From: Mycobacterium paraffinicum
GTDB lineage: Bacteria; Actinomycetota; Actinomycetes; Mycobacteriales; Mycobacteriaceae
Reading direction: 5' to 3'
DNA length: 64,000 bases
Assembly (NCBI RefSeq): GCF_001907675.1
Contig: NZ_MPNT01000016.1
Span: 1 to 64,000 of the forward strand
The notes under the pieces are model-generated. The model was not told where the DNA came from. It ran no database searches and saw nothing but the letters and a program-made list of their open reading frames with translations. Position 1 is the first letter of the stretch. The number at the start of each line of letters is the position of its first letter. Positions 1 through 8,083 of this stretch are shown in pieces. The position numbers and the translations under genes are program-made.

Positions 1-2
1 CA

Positions 3-1001
3 CCACCGCGGCCCACCCCACCAGGCGCGCGTCGCCGGCGCGGCTGGCGGCGCTGGATCAGGACGCTGGCTTCGACCCTGGTGATCGGCTCGCTACTGGT
101 GGGCATCGCCGTCGTGTGCGGCGCCGTCTGGTTCGACAGCCGGCTGCACCGCGACGAGATACTGACCGACTACCCCGGACGCCCCGGGCCCGGCCGCGGC
201 ACAAACTGGTTGCTTGTGGGCTCGGACAGCCGCCAGGGGCTCAGCCCCGAACAGCAGGAGGACCTCGCCACCGGGGGCGACATCGGCAGCAGCCGGACCG
301 ACACGATCCTGCTGGTGCACCTGCCCGAGTTATGGTCCGGCGGGCGGGTGACGTTGGTGTCGATACCCCGCGACTCCTACGTCCCGATCCCCGGCCACGG
401 CAAGGACAAGATCAACGCAGCCTTCTCGATGGGCGGGGCATCCCTGCTGGCCCAGACGGTGGAGCAGGCCACCGGGCTGCACCTCGACCACTACGCCGAA
501 ATCGGGTTCGGCGGATTCGCCGGCGTGGTCGACGCGCTCGGCGGCGTGACGATGTGTCCGGCGATGCCCGTCAACGATCCGTTGGCCGGCATCGACCTGC
601 CCGCCGGTTGCCAGAAACTCGACGGCCGCAACGCGCTCGGATACGTCCGGACCCGCGCCACCCCCCGAGCGGATCTGGACCGCATGGTCAATCAACGACA
701 GTTCGTGGCGGCGCTGCTGCAGGCCGCCGGTCGGCCCGCGGTGTGGCTCAATCCATGGCGTTGGTACTCGGTGCCGCGCGCGGTCGCCGACGCCCTGACC
801 GTTGACCGCGGCGACCACGTGTGGGACCTGGCCCGCCTCGGCTGGGGGCTGCGCGGCTCCCCCACGACGTTGACCGTTCCCATCGGCGAGTTCACCAGTG
901 GCGATGCCGGATCGGTGGTGGTGTGGAACCACGACGAAGCGAGCCGACTGTTCGAGGCACTGGCCACCGACGGGCCCGTCCCCACCGCTCCGCCGGACTA
1001 A
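3..1001 (+). CDS. LCP (LytR-CpsA-Psr) family envelope glycopolymer ligase, 5' end outside window
   Basis: The frame is open to the left edge, so the start is missing. The visible protein begins with an Arg/Pro-rich cytoplasmic stretch and one membrane helix (about residues 25-45 of the visible part), then an extracellular LCP domain. Hallmarks are GSDSR, an R-TDTILL strand, SIPRDS, KINAAFS, a DALGGV turn, YVRTR and a D-DR-RQ motif; the Arg and Asp residues bind the polyprenyl-pyrophosphate substrate in this family. LCP proteins transfer glycopolymers, in mycobacteria arabinogalactan, from lipid carrier to peptidoglycan. No LytR_C domain follows; the protein ends about 30 residues after the last conserved strand. 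It converges on glpQ1 with a 4-base overlap of stop codons. Family call is firm; which mycobacterial paralogue it is remains open. Confidence 0.9.
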   Translation, partial: PPRPTPPGARRRRGWRRWIRTLASTLVIGSLLVGIAVVCGAVWFDSRLHRDEILTDYPGRPGPGRGTNWLLVGSDSRQGLSPEQQEDLATGGDIGSSRTDTILLVHLPELWSGGRVTLVSIPRDSYVPIPGHGKDKINAAFSMGGASLLAQTVEQATGLHLDHYAEIGFGGFAGVVDALGGVTMCPAMPVNDPLAGIDLPAGCQKLDGRNALGYVRTRATPRADLDRMVNQRQFVAALLQAAGRPAVWLNPWRWYSVPRAVADALTVDRGDHVWDLARLGWGLRGSPTTLTVPIGEFTSGDAGSVVVWNHDEASRLFEALATDGPVPTAPPD

Positions 1002-1822
1002 CCGCCGCCCGCGCCGGCCAGCCCGTTCTGCAGGTATGCCTTCGTGCGACCCGGGTGGTGGGTGGCGAGCCACGCCACCCCGACGTCTCGGCAGAAGTCG
1101 AGGTCTTCGTACTCGTCGACGTTCCAGCAGTACACCGCCCGGCCCTGGGCTATCGCGCGATCGGCGAGTTGGGGATATTCCTTCAACGCCGCCAGCGAAG
1201 GCCCGACGGCGGTGGCGCCCACCGCGGTGGCCGCGCCGCTGGTCAGGTAGCGCGCGGTCTTGGCGAGCAGCACCGTCGGGAGCAGCGGCGCGGCCCGCCG
1301 GATCCGCCAGACCGCGGCCGCCGAGAACGACATCACCACAGCACGGGACCGGTCGGCGGAGGCGGGCGCGGCGATGCCGAACCGGTGCAGCGCCGCGAGC
1401 AGCTTGGTTTCCACCAGCGAGCCGTACCGCACCGGGTGCTTGGTCTCGATGAAGAGCTTCACCGGCCGATGCCAGTCCAGGACGAGCGACACCAGGTCGT
1501 CCAGGGTCAACAAGCTGGTGTCGCCGTGCGTGCCGTCTTCGCGCCAGCTGTCGTGCCACGCCCCGTACTCCAGCTCGCGCAACTCGGCGAGAGTCATGGT
1601 GCTGACCAGACCGGCCCCGGTCGACGTCCGGTCCAACCGGCGGTCGTGGACACACACCAGGTGGCCGTCCCGGGTCAGCCGCACGTCGCATTCCACGCCG
1701 TCGGCCCCCTCTTTGAGCGCGAGATCGTAAGCGGCCAGCGTGTGTTCGGGACGCGCCGCCGATGCGCCGCGGTGGGCCACCACAAAGGGATGCCCGGCGA
1801 GCACCTCCTCGGCCGACGTCAT
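998..1822 (-). CDS. glpQ1: Glycerophosphodiester phosphodiesterase GlpQ1
   Basis: A 274-residue GDPD-family protein that would hydrolyse glycerophosphodiesters to glycerol-3-phosphate and an alcohol. The N-terminal VAHRGAS motif, the ECDVRLT-DG-LVCVHD block and the later FIETK segment carry the metal and catalytic His/Glu/Asp residues. There is no signal peptide, so it is predicted cytoplasmic. Start ATG 1822 overlaps the stop of the upstream minus-strand gene as ATGA, so the two are probably translationally coupled. Position next to the Rv3843c homologue and near sodA matches M. tuberculosis Rv3842c. Confidence 0.92.
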   Translation of the reverse strand: MTSAEEVLAGHPFVVAHRGASAARPEHTLAAYDLALKEGADGVECDVRLTRDGHLVCVHDRRLDRTSTGAGLVSTMTLAELRELEYGAWHDSWREDGTHGDTSLLTLDDLVSLVLDWHRPVKLFIETKHPVRYGSLVETKLLAALHRFGIAAPASADRSRAVVMSFSAAAVWRIRRAAPLLPTVLLAKTARYLTSGAATAVGATAVGPSLAALKEYPQLADRAIAQGRAVYCWNVDEYEDLDFCRDVGVAWLATHHPGRTKAYLQNGLAGAGGG

Positions 1823-2865
1823 ACGCGTAATGCTGCCGCTTCCCGCCCCTCCAGCTCAACCGGAGCCGGCGTCGGCGCCCGATCTTCGGAGACCACAACC
1901 CAGCGGTGCGCCGGCCGTTCGACCGGTTTGCGCTCAAAACCCTCGAAGACCCGGGCCGCCGCGGCCACCGTCAACGCCGCGAGCAGGTAGGCGAAGACCA
2001 TCGTGATGGTGTTGTTCGCGATGCCTTGGGCGTCCCTGGCGAAGCTGGTCGCCATGGCGAAGACGGAGACCAGGTAGCTGGCGACCCACGCGACCCACCA
2101 CTGGACAATCGGGCGGCGGATGCGGGCGTAGTGGTCCTCCAAGATCGCCAGCTCGATGACGTAAACCGGTGCCCACAGCAGGTTGGCCAGCGGCACGACG
2201 CATCCCGCCCACAACGCTCGGGGGGACCGCGGCTCCGGCAGGCCATGATGCGCGAACGCTGCCGCACGGCGGGCGATCAGCCACAGGATCAGCATCGCCC
2301 CGGACGCGAGCACCGCCGCGACCGCGGCCACGCTGGCCAGCACACCGAGCCAGTCCGCGCCGGCCGCGACCCAGGAGTTCAGCAGGGTGTTCCGGTTGAC
2401 GATCAGCAACGCGTAGCGCACGACGTAGACCAGGGCCGCGACACCGAGCACGAGCACGCTCACGAACAACGTGGTTCGAATCGTCGGCGCCGACGGCCCA
2501 GGACGAGTGGGAGTTCCGGCCGCCGCGGCCGTTGGCTCGACGCGGTCGGCCAGACCCCAGCGCGGCATCATCGCATAGCGCGGCGTCGGGCCGAGGGGAC
2601 GCCGCCCACGACGGGGAGGCGGGGCGGCGCCGGGCCGCACGGCGATCCAGCGGAAGCCCGGCGGCAGCCTCGGCGGGGTGCGCTGCCAGCCCCTGGCCGC
2701 GGGCGCTCGGCTCGCAGGCGCCGCAGTGTGCGGGCCCCAGCGCGGGTCGGGCGCCGGCGCGTCCGCCAGCGGCGCCATCAAGGCTCCCCGGCAACGTGGA
2801 CACCATTCGCGCTGCCGTTCGCGCACGTTCCACCGAGTGCCGCATTGGGAGCACACCTGGATCAC
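1819..2865 (-). CDS. Zinc-ribbon, multi-pass membrane protein (DUF4328-like; Rv3843c homologue)
   Basis: A 348-residue protein of unknown function. The N-terminus has two CxxC pairs (CSQC near residue 5, CPRC near 22), a typical zinc ribbon. A long Pro/Arg/Ala-rich linker follows to about residue 125, then four or five hydrophobic segments in the C-terminal half, the pattern of the DUF4328 membrane domain. It is the upstream partner of glpQ1 (ATGA overlap at 1819-1822). The adjacency suggests a lipid-related role, but that is inference only. Confidence 0.8.
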   Translation of the reverse strand: MIQVCSQCGTRWNVRERQREWCPRCRGALMAPLADAPAPDPRWGPHTAAPASRAPAARGWQRTPPRLPPGFRWIAVRPGAAPPPRRGRRPLGPTPRYAMMPRWGLADRVEPTAAAAGTPTRPGPSAPTIRTTLFVSVLVLGVAALVYVVRYALLIVNRNTLLNSWVAAGADWLGVLASVAAVAAVLASGAMLILWLIARRAAAFAHHGLPEPRSPRALWAGCVVPLANLLWAPVYVIELAILEDHYARIRRPIVQWWVAWVASYLVSVFAMATSFARDAQGIANNTITMVFAYLLAALTVAAAARVFEGFERKPVERPAHRWVVVSEDRAPTPAPVELEGREAAALRV

Positions 2866-2978
2866 CGGACCAGCGTAGCCTCGCGACGATCGCTCCGCGT
2901 GCGGCGAGCTACGGGGTGCCGCAAGACCCTCAGAAATGGGTGAAGGCCAACCGCCGGCTATCTATTCAGCCACCCCGA

Positions 2979-3076
2979 CTATCCACAGTTTCCACAGGTT
3001 TATCCACATGCGGTTATTGGGTATGGGACGCGTTACTACAGCTTTATCGGCTAGCCGTGGTTGCACATGTGGATAA
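2979..3076. promoter_or_regulatory. Cluster of DnaA-box-like sites in the long intergenic region before sodA
   Basis: The 454 bases between 2866 and 3319 carry no convincing gene. Two exact copies of the 9-mer TTATCCACA lie at 3000-3008 (plus strand) and 3068-3076 (minus strand, inverted). Two degenerate copies precede them at 2979-2987 (one mismatch) and 2988-2996 (two mismatches). The local sequence is poorer in G+C than the flanking genes. The M. tuberculosis counterpart lies in the oriC-proximal part of the chromosome, so DnaA binding or titration is plausible. It is not oriC itself: dnaA and dnaN are absent. Confidence 0.55.
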
Positions 3077-3277
3077 CACCGCGGTATTGACGCATGCGTT
3101 AGATGGCCCAGAACGGTCCCTGAGCGAAATGGATTGCCTTACTAAGCATCCTCGGGTTGCGCTTTCGCCGGCCCTTCGGACGGCCGCGCGGCGGCGGCCG
3201 GCCCGCAGCTTAGAGTTCTATTTTCCAAGCCCGCCCCAAAGCGCTATGATCGCGTTCGCGCAAAAATTGTTGTGATT

Positions 3278-3297
3278 CACCTCACTACCGCGAGGTG
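3278..3297. promoter_or_regulatory. Inverted repeat upstream of the small membrane-peptide gene
   Basis: CACCTC (3278-3283) and GAGGTG (3292-3297) form a perfect 6-base inverted repeat with an 8-base spacer, ending 22 bases before the ATG at 3320. It could be an operator or a leader hairpin; the sequence does not decide. Confidence 0.3.
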
Positions 3298-3319
3298 AGG
3301 AGCGGGTGAAAGGCGATTG

Positions 3320-3475
3320 ATGGCCACACATTCGTTCGGCCCCGGTTCTCCGGCCCCGTCGAAGTCGTACTCGGGCTCGGCCGCGTGGAATCACAGCTAC
3401 AGCGTTGCCGCATTGCGCGCGGGGCTCATCGCGCTGGCGTTGCTGGCGGTTCTGCTGCTCATCGTTCTGTCTTGA
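3320..3475 (+). CDS. Small single-span membrane protein, 51 residues
   Basis: ATG 3320 is preceded by AAAGG (3310-3314 region) at good spacing. It opens a 51-codon frame ending in TGA at 3473-3475. The product has a Ser/Gly/Pro/Tyr-rich hydrophilic half (MATHSFGPGS onward) and one strong hydrophobic helix at about residues 33-50 (LRAGLIALALLAVLLLIVL), ending one residue later. That is a C-tail-anchored topology. It sits between the DnaA-box cluster and sodA. I do not recognise a family. Codon use is GC-rich at third positions, as in real genes here. Confidence 0.6.
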   Translation: MATHSFGPGSPAPSKSYSGSAAWNHSYSVAALRAGLIALALLAVLLLIVLS

Positions 3476-3621
3476 ATCGGCGCTGAACGGGTACTCGCCT
3501 TCCGGCTCATCGCGGTCATTCTTGCGGTCCGCGCAGTCATGGAGCAGGGTTGTCTACGGCTGGCCGCCGCCTTGGCAGGCTCGCGAATGAGCGTTAGAAG
3601 ACAATCGAAGAAAGGAACCCC

Positions 3622-4245
3622 GTGGCTGAATACACCCTGCCCGATTTGGACTGGGACTACGCAGCGTTGGAACCGCACATCTCGGGTCAGATCAACGAGA
3701 TCCATCACAGTAAGCACCACGCCACATACGTCAAGGGCGTGAACGACGCCGTCGCCAAACTCGAAGAGGCACGGGCCAACGACGACCACGCCGCGATCTT
3801 CCTGAACGAAAAGAATCTGGCGTTTCACCTCGGCGGCCACGTGAACCACTCGATCTGGTGGAAGAACCTGTCGCCGGACGGCGGCGACAAGCCGACCGGC
3901 GAGTTGGCCGCCGCGATCGACGACGCGTTCGGATCGTTCGACAAGTTCCGCGCCCAATTCAGCGCTGCCGCCAATGGACTTCAGGGTTCGGGCTGGGCGG
4001 TCCTGGGCTATGACACCCTCGGGAACAGGCTGCTCACTTTCCAGCTCTACGACCAGCAGGCCAACGTCCCGCTCGGCATCATTCCTCTGCTACAGGTCGA
4101 CATGTGGGAGCACGCCTTCTACCTGCAGTACAAGAACGTCAAGGCGGACTACGTCAAGGCGTTCTGGAACGTCGTCAACTGGGCCGACGTACAGAAGCGG
4201 TACGCTGCCGCCACGTCGAAGACCAACGGACTGATCTTCGGCTGA
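3622..4245 (+). CDS. sodA: Superoxide dismutase [Fe/Mn] SodA
   Basis: A 207-residue iron/manganese superoxide dismutase, converting superoxide to hydrogen peroxide and oxygen. Metal ligands are His28, His76, Asp160 and His164; the [11 protein letters not shown] signature surrounds the last two. Length equals that of M. tuberculosis SodA. No signal peptide is visible; in M. tuberculosis the enzyme is exported through the SecA2 route, and the same is inferred here. The start is GTG 3622, supported by GAAAGGA upstream and the conserved N-terminus. A strong hairpin terminator follows at 4259-4296, so it is probably monocistronic. Confidence 0.98.
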   Translation: MAEYTLPDLDWDYAALEPHISGQINEIHHSKHHATYVKGVNDAVAKLEEARANDDHAAIFLNEKNLAFHLGGHVNHSIWWKNLSPDGGDKPTGELAAAIDDAFGSFDKFRAQFSAAANGLQGSGWAVLGYDTLGNRLLTFQLYDQQANVPLGIIPLLQVDMWEHAFYLQYKNVKADYVKAFWNVVNWADVQKRYAAATSKTNGLIFG

Positions 4246-4258
4246 GCCGGATCTCGAT

Positions 4259-4296
4259 CGGCAGGGGCGTCGCGCGGCTGCGCGGCGCCCTTGCCG
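4259..4296 (+). terminator. Strong stem-loop terminator after sodA
   Basis: Beginning 14 bases after the sodA stop, 4259-4275 pairs with 4280-4296: a 17-base-pair stem (two G-T wobbles) around the loop GGCT. There is no long U-tract, as is common for mycobacterial intrinsic terminators. Confidence 0.75.
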
Positions 4297-4439
4297 TTTG
4301 CGCGGTTGGCAATTGGGCACTCCGAGAAGGTGTGCGCCTTTGGCCGTGTCGGGTTGCACGGCACCGAACCCGCAGGCATGCTTGGTTATTCGAGTTACCA
4401 GTGTGGTTAATCGGACGGAGGCGTCGCGCGGAGGTCGAA

Positions 4440-4973
4440 ATGGAGACTGGGTCTGACCGCCCGATAGGGGTTTCCCCTTTCCATGCTCGTGGTGCCCTAA
4501 AAGGGTTCGTGATTTCTGGGCGGTGGCCTGACTCGACCAAAGAGTGGGCCCAATTGCTGATGGTCGCGGTCCGAGTCGCATCACTGCCCGGATTGCTCTC
4601 CACTACAACGGTGTTCGGCGCCCGCGAGGAACTCCCCGAGGAGCCCGAGCCGGGCACGGTCGGCCTGGTGCTCGCCGAGGGTACGGTCTTCGGCGAATCG
4701 GCAATCCCGCCGGGCTATTTCGCGGATCATCAGCCCCCCGCGCTGCTGATGTTGCACCCGCCCTCGGAGACCACGCCTTCCTTGCCCGAATGCAACGGCG
4801 CCGCGTCGGGATGCGTCCTGCTCCCCGGCTTGCCTTATTTGGGGCTCGAGCATCGAGCGGCTTGGGTGGAAGCGGAGGCCGACGGCACGATCACATCCAT
4901 GGTGAGCCGCGTCGGAGTCGACCCCATCAGCCATCCCGATACCGCCATCCTCGCGATGCTGCTTGCGGCATAG
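4440..4973 (+). CDS. Conserved hypothetical protein (Rv3847 homologue)
   Basis: A 177-residue protein without a recognisable catalytic motif. It has no signal peptide or clear membrane span. Two Cys residues flank a hydrophobic patch near position 125-135 (CNGAASGCVLLPGLPYLGLE). The start is ATG 4440, 5-6 bases after GGAGG; the frame extends upstream to 4104 only as read-through over the sodA 3' end. Position directly after sodA and the length match Rv3847. Function unknown. Confidence 0.8.
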   Translation: METGSDRPIGVSPFHARGALKGFVISGRWPDSTKEWAQLLMVAVRVASLPGLLSTTTVFGAREELPEEPEPGTVGLVLAEGTVFGESAIPPGYFADHQPPALLMLHPPSETTPSLPECNGAASGCVLLPGLPYLGLEHRAAWVEAEADGTITSMVSRVGVDPISHPDTAILAMLLAA

Positions 4974-5584
4974 CAATTTACTTCGGCGTGAATTACGAGA
5001 CATAAGTTTTTCCGCAGCAGTCGCCGCATACCTGCGCTCGTACGATTCGGCGCGCGTGGCGTTCGATAAACCGCCCGACGATCCTGTGGCGGCACGCCAC
5101 CGGCCCCAATTCGCTTTCGCTGCTTTGGTGCCGGAACGCCGCCGTTACGGCCTCTCGGACGCGGCCACCACGGCGGCCGCCGAACCCGGATTCACATATC
5201 CGGCGCATTCGCTGAGGGTGATTTCCGCCCATAGCCCGCGTCCGACAGCAAATAAGGCGTTAAGCAATCATAAATTGCTGCCCGGTTGCGGTGCGACCGC
5301 CCAGCACGCGTCCACCCTACACTTGGCCGGGCTGGCGACACCCGGCCCGCCACCTTGCACTGGATGCCGAATTCTGCGGATAACCTGTGAGTTTCGCTGA
5401 TTTAGTGGACACCCCAGCGAATCAGTTAGACGCTCGTCAAGTGCGGTATCGGCAAGCACCAGCTACGCCTGGACCGAATCCTGGGGGGTTTGCACCTGTT
5501 TCGGGACACAAACCCCCGCTACCATGATCAGCAAATACACCCAGGTAATAGTTCACTTCTACAGCCCAGTGGAGGTCATATCCA
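4974..5584 (+). promoter_or_regulatory. Long espR upstream region with nested inverted repeats
   Basis: No credible gene lies in these 611 bases; the short frames have poor codon use and no ribosome site. Two inverted repeats stand out. TTCGCTG at 5393-5399 pairs with CAGCGAA at 5415-5421, with a second pair CTGATT/AATCAG offset by a few bases. GGGGGTTTG at 5484-5492 pairs with CAAACCCCC at 5509-5517, about 70 bases before the espR ATG. The second is well placed for a 5'-leader hairpin or an operator. GGAGG for espR is at about 5570. M. tuberculosis espR also has a long regulated upstream region. Confidence 0.5.
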
Positions 5585-5983
5585 ATGAGCACGACGTTCG
5601 CTGCTCGCCTGAACCGCCTGTTCGACACGGTGTATCCACCGGGACGTGGGCCGCACACCTCGGCTGAAGTGATCGCGGCGCTCAAGGCGGAGGGCATCAC
5701 GATGTCGGCTCCCTACCTGTCGCAGTTGCGTTCGGGGAACCGCACCAACCCGTCGGCGACGACCATGGCCGCCTTGGCCAACTTCTTCCGCATCAAGCCG
5801 GCCTACTTCACCGACGACGAGTACTACGAGAAGCTCGACAAGGAACTGTCCATCCTCGCCACGATGCGCGACGACGGTGTGCGCCGCATCGCCCTGCGCG
5901 CATCCGAGTTGTCCCCCGAGGCGCAACACGAGGTCATGCAGCGGGTCAACGAGCTGCGTCGCGCCGAGCACCTGGACGCTTAG
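5585..5983 (+). CDS. espR: Nucleoid-associated regulator EspR
   Basis: A 132-residue DNA-binding protein nearly identical over its N-terminal half to M. tuberculosis EspR (Rv3849), same length. Residues 1-75 form the helix-turn-helix domain (recognition region near APYLSQLRSG), and residues 85-132 the helical dimerisation domain ending in ELRRAE. In M. tuberculosis EspR activates espACD, needed for ESX-1 secretion, and binds hundreds of sites as a nucleoid protein. Here no ESX-1 genes occur at the usual place in the window, so the nucleoid role may dominate (inference). The C-terminal half differs more from the tuberculosis protein than the DNA-binding half. Confidence 0.96.
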   Translation: MSTTFAARLNRLFDTVYPPGRGPHTSAEVIAALKAEGITMSAPYLSQLRSGNRTNPSATTMAALANFFRIKPAYFTDDEYYEKLDKELSILATMRDDGVRRIALRASELSPEAQHEVMQRVNELRRAEHLDA

Positions 5984-6000
5984 CGGACACCCGGGTCCGC
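5983..6000 (+). terminator. Short hairpin at the espR stop
   Basis: GCGGAC (5983-5988) and GTCCGC (5995-6000) are perfectly complementary with a 6-base loop, starting at the last base of the stop codon. The stem is short, so termination is only possible, not certain. Confidence 0.4.
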
Positions 6001-6120
6001 ACCCGGCCGCCCGGCCCCTACCTGGAGGGCTCCGGCGCGCCCATCCCGATTAGGGTTGCTCACGGGATCGCGCACGCCCGAGAGCGATAGTCCACAAGAG
6101 ACCGGGGAGGCGGTGAGGGT

Positions 6121-6777
6121 ATGGGCCTGTTCCGCAAGCGAAAGAGTCGCGCGACGCGTCGCGCCGAAGCCCGTGCGATCAAGGCCCGCGCGAAGCTGGA
6201 GGCCAAGCTCGCCGCCAAGAACGAGACTCGCCGGTACAAGGCCGCCCACCGGGCGGAGGCCAGAGCCCTCAAGGCGCAGATCAAGGCCCAGCGGGACAGC
6301 GACCGCACCGCGCTGAAAGTCGCCGAGGCCGAACTCAAAGCGGCGCGCGAAGGGAAGATCTTGTCACCCACCCGGATTCGTCGAACCCTCACGGTGTCCC
6401 GGCTGCTCGCGCCCATCCTCACGCCGGTCATCTACCGGGCCGCCGTCGCGGCGCGTGCCCTGATCGATCAGCGTCGCGCGGACCAACTCGGGATCCCGCT
6501 GGCGCAGATCGGCCAGTTCTCCGGCCACGGCGCGCAGCTGTCCGCCAGAATCGCCGGGGCGGAAAAGTCACTGCGGACCGTGCAGGACAAAAAGCCGAAG
6601 GACGCCGAGACACGTCAGTTCGTGTCGGCCATCACCGAGCGGCTCACCGACCTGTCGGCGGCCGTCACCGCCGCGGAGAACATGCCGGCCACGCGCCGGC
6701 GCGCGGCCCACGCGGCGATCTCGGCGCAGCTCGACGGCATCGAGGCGGACCTGATGGCCCGTCTCGGGTTGAGCTGA
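6121..6777 (+). CDS. Conserved hypothetical basic coiled-coil protein (Rv3850 homologue)
   Basis: A 218-residue protein. Residues 1-80 are a highly charged Lys/Arg/Ala/Glu helix likely to form a coiled coil or bind nucleic acid (KRKSRATRRAEARAIKARAK and further heptad-like Ala/Lys spacing). A weakly hydrophobic middle segment lies around residues 90-115, and the C-terminal third is helical and Ala-rich. Length and order (espR, this gene, then hns) match Rv3850. No function is established that I know of. Confidence 0.8.
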   Translation: MGLFRKRKSRATRRAEARAIKARAKLEAKLAAKNETRRYKAAHRAEARALKAQIKAQRDSDRTALKVAEAELKAAREGKILSPTRIRRTLTVSRLLAPILTPVIYRAAVAARALIDQRRADQLGIPLAQIGQFSGHGAQLSARIAGAEKSLRTVQDKKPKDAETRQFVSAITERLTDLSAAVTAAENMPATRRRAAHAAISAQLDGIEADLMARLGLS

Positions 6778-6785
6778 TCCACCGA

Positions 6786-7481
6786 ATGCGCCGGCCCGGC
6801 ATGTCGAAACGAGCGCGGCGCCTGGCCCTCCTGCCCGTCGCGGTCGTCGCCGCCCTCACCCTCTACGCCGTATCGGCGGCACAGCTGCCGGCGGCGTGGG
6901 CCCACGTCCATGCCAGCAGCGACAACCCGGTGCGCGGCGCCATGGCGATCGTCACCTTCCAGGTGCCCAATGAATCGAACACGGGCGCGCTGACCACCGC
7001 GCTGAGCGTCGCCCTGCCCAGCGTGCCCGCGGCGAGCACCGAAAGCGCCCCGGGATGGACCGCCAAGCTGGACCGCGACGCGGCATCGGGCACTGTGCGC
7101 TCGGTGACGTGGACCGCCACACCGGGCGGCGGCATCGGGGTTGACCAGTTCGCGCTGTTCCGCGTCTCGATAAAGCTGCCCGACACGGACGACGTCAGTT
7201 TCCCGGCCACGCAGACCTATTCCGACGGCACGGTCGTCAAGTGGGACCAGCCGCCGCAACCGGGCGGCGGCGAGCCGGAGCACCCGGCGCCCACGCTGAC
7301 GCTTGCCGCCGGGCCGGTGGCGTCGCACGGCCACCATCCGCCCTCCGCCGCGCCGGCCGACCAGGCGACCGCGCCACCGCCGCCAAAACCCGCGGACAAC
7401 ACCGCCCGGGTGTTGGGTGGTGCGGCCCTGGTCCTGGCGGCGCTGGGAGTCTGCCTTGCGCTGATCCGCCGACGGGCATGA
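6786..7481 (+). CDS. YcnI-like (DUF1775) exported copper-associated protein
   Basis: A 231-residue envelope protein with an N-terminal signal peptide ending at about residue 37 (AAWA). The predicted mature protein begins HVHASS; an N-terminal His is the copper ligand in the YcnI family. A beta-rich DUF1775 domain runs to about residue 155. A Pro/His-rich linker and a C-terminal membrane helix with an RRR anchor follow. The gene starts nine bases after the Rv3850 homologue and overlaps copC as ATGA. The pairing with CopC supports a copper-binding or copper-delivery role. Confidence 0.82.
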   Translation: MRRPGMSKRARRLALLPVAVVAALTLYAVSAAQLPAAWAHVHASSDNPVRGAMAIVTFQVPNESNTGALTTALSVALPSVPAASTESAPGWTAKLDRDAASGTVRSVTWTATPGGGIGVDQFALFRVSIKLPDTDDVSFPATQTYSDGTVVKWDQPPQPGGGEPEHPAPTLTLAAGPVASHGHHPPSAAPADQATAPPPPKPADNTARVLGGAALVLAALGVCLALIRRRA

Positions 7482-7987
7482 GGCGGTTGACGGTCGCCGC
7501 ATGCGTCGGTGCCCTCTGGGTGATCGCGACGATGACCGCTCACGTGGCGTCGGCGCACGCCGCACGGGTGGCCACCGATCCGGCCGACAACGCGGTCCTC
7601 GCGACGGGCCCCGACCGGGTGAGCGCCACGTTCAACGAACAGCTGCAGACCACGTTCGCGGCCATGACGGTCGTCGGGCCCGACGGCAACGTGTGGTCCG
7701 CCGGCGACCCGGTGGTCCGCGGCGCGGTGGTCGGCATCGGCGTGCGCCCGTTGGGACCGGCGGGGACCTACACGGTGAACTACCGGGTCACGTCCGCGGA
7801 CGGTCACGTGGTCTCCGGATCCTGGTCGTTTCGGCTGACGATCCCCGGCACGGGCACGCCCGGCCCCCCGGCCGCAGGTGGCGCGGCCGGGGCCCGGGAC
7901 TCGGGGGTCCCGGTCTGGCCGTTCGTGGTGGTGGCGGTGGCGCTCCTCGCCGGAGGCGCCCTGTGGGCGGTGCGGCACCGACCGTGA
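7478..7987 (+). CDS. CopC-domain copper-binding protein
   Basis: A 169-residue exported protein. After a signal peptide (cleavage near ASA-HAA) the mature N-terminus starts with His. The CopC fold follows, with the Asp/His-containing end YRVTSADGHVVSGSWSF (His near residue 110) that completes the copper site. A Pro/Gly linker and a C-terminal helix anchor it in the membrane. The start ATG 7478 overlaps the stop of the YcnI gene (ATGA), so the two are co-translated. No CopD membrane partner lies next to it. Confidence 0.85.
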   Translation: MRRLTVAACVGALWVIATMTAHVASAHAARVATDPADNAVLATGPDRVSATFNEQLQTTFAAMTVVGPDGNVWSAGDPVVRGAVVGIGVRPLGPAGTYTVNYRVTSADGHVVSGSWSFRLTIPGTGTPGPPAAGGAAGARDSGVPVWPFVVVAVALLAGGALWAVRHRP

Positions 7988-8083
7988 CCGGCGGCAAAGT
8001 CGCCCGGATGCCTGCTGGCATGATGGGTTCGGAGAACCCGCGTGGGCTAGAGAACTACTGAAGATTGCTCGAGGAGCGGCCGC

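Noticed and set aside
330..1937. Long minus-strand frame (535 codons) opposite the LCP gene
   Set aside because: Arg/Gly-rich shadow of the LCP and glpQ1 genes, typical of high-GC DNA; both true genes have conserved domains.
2979..3076. oriC
   Set aside because: DnaA boxes are present, but dnaA, dnaN, rpmH and a clear AT-rich unwinding region are absent.
4963..5400. 145-codon plus frame between the Rv3847 homologue and espR
   Set aside because: Weak codon bias, no ribosome site, overlaps the upstream gene end, no recognisable feature; treated as regulatory DNA.
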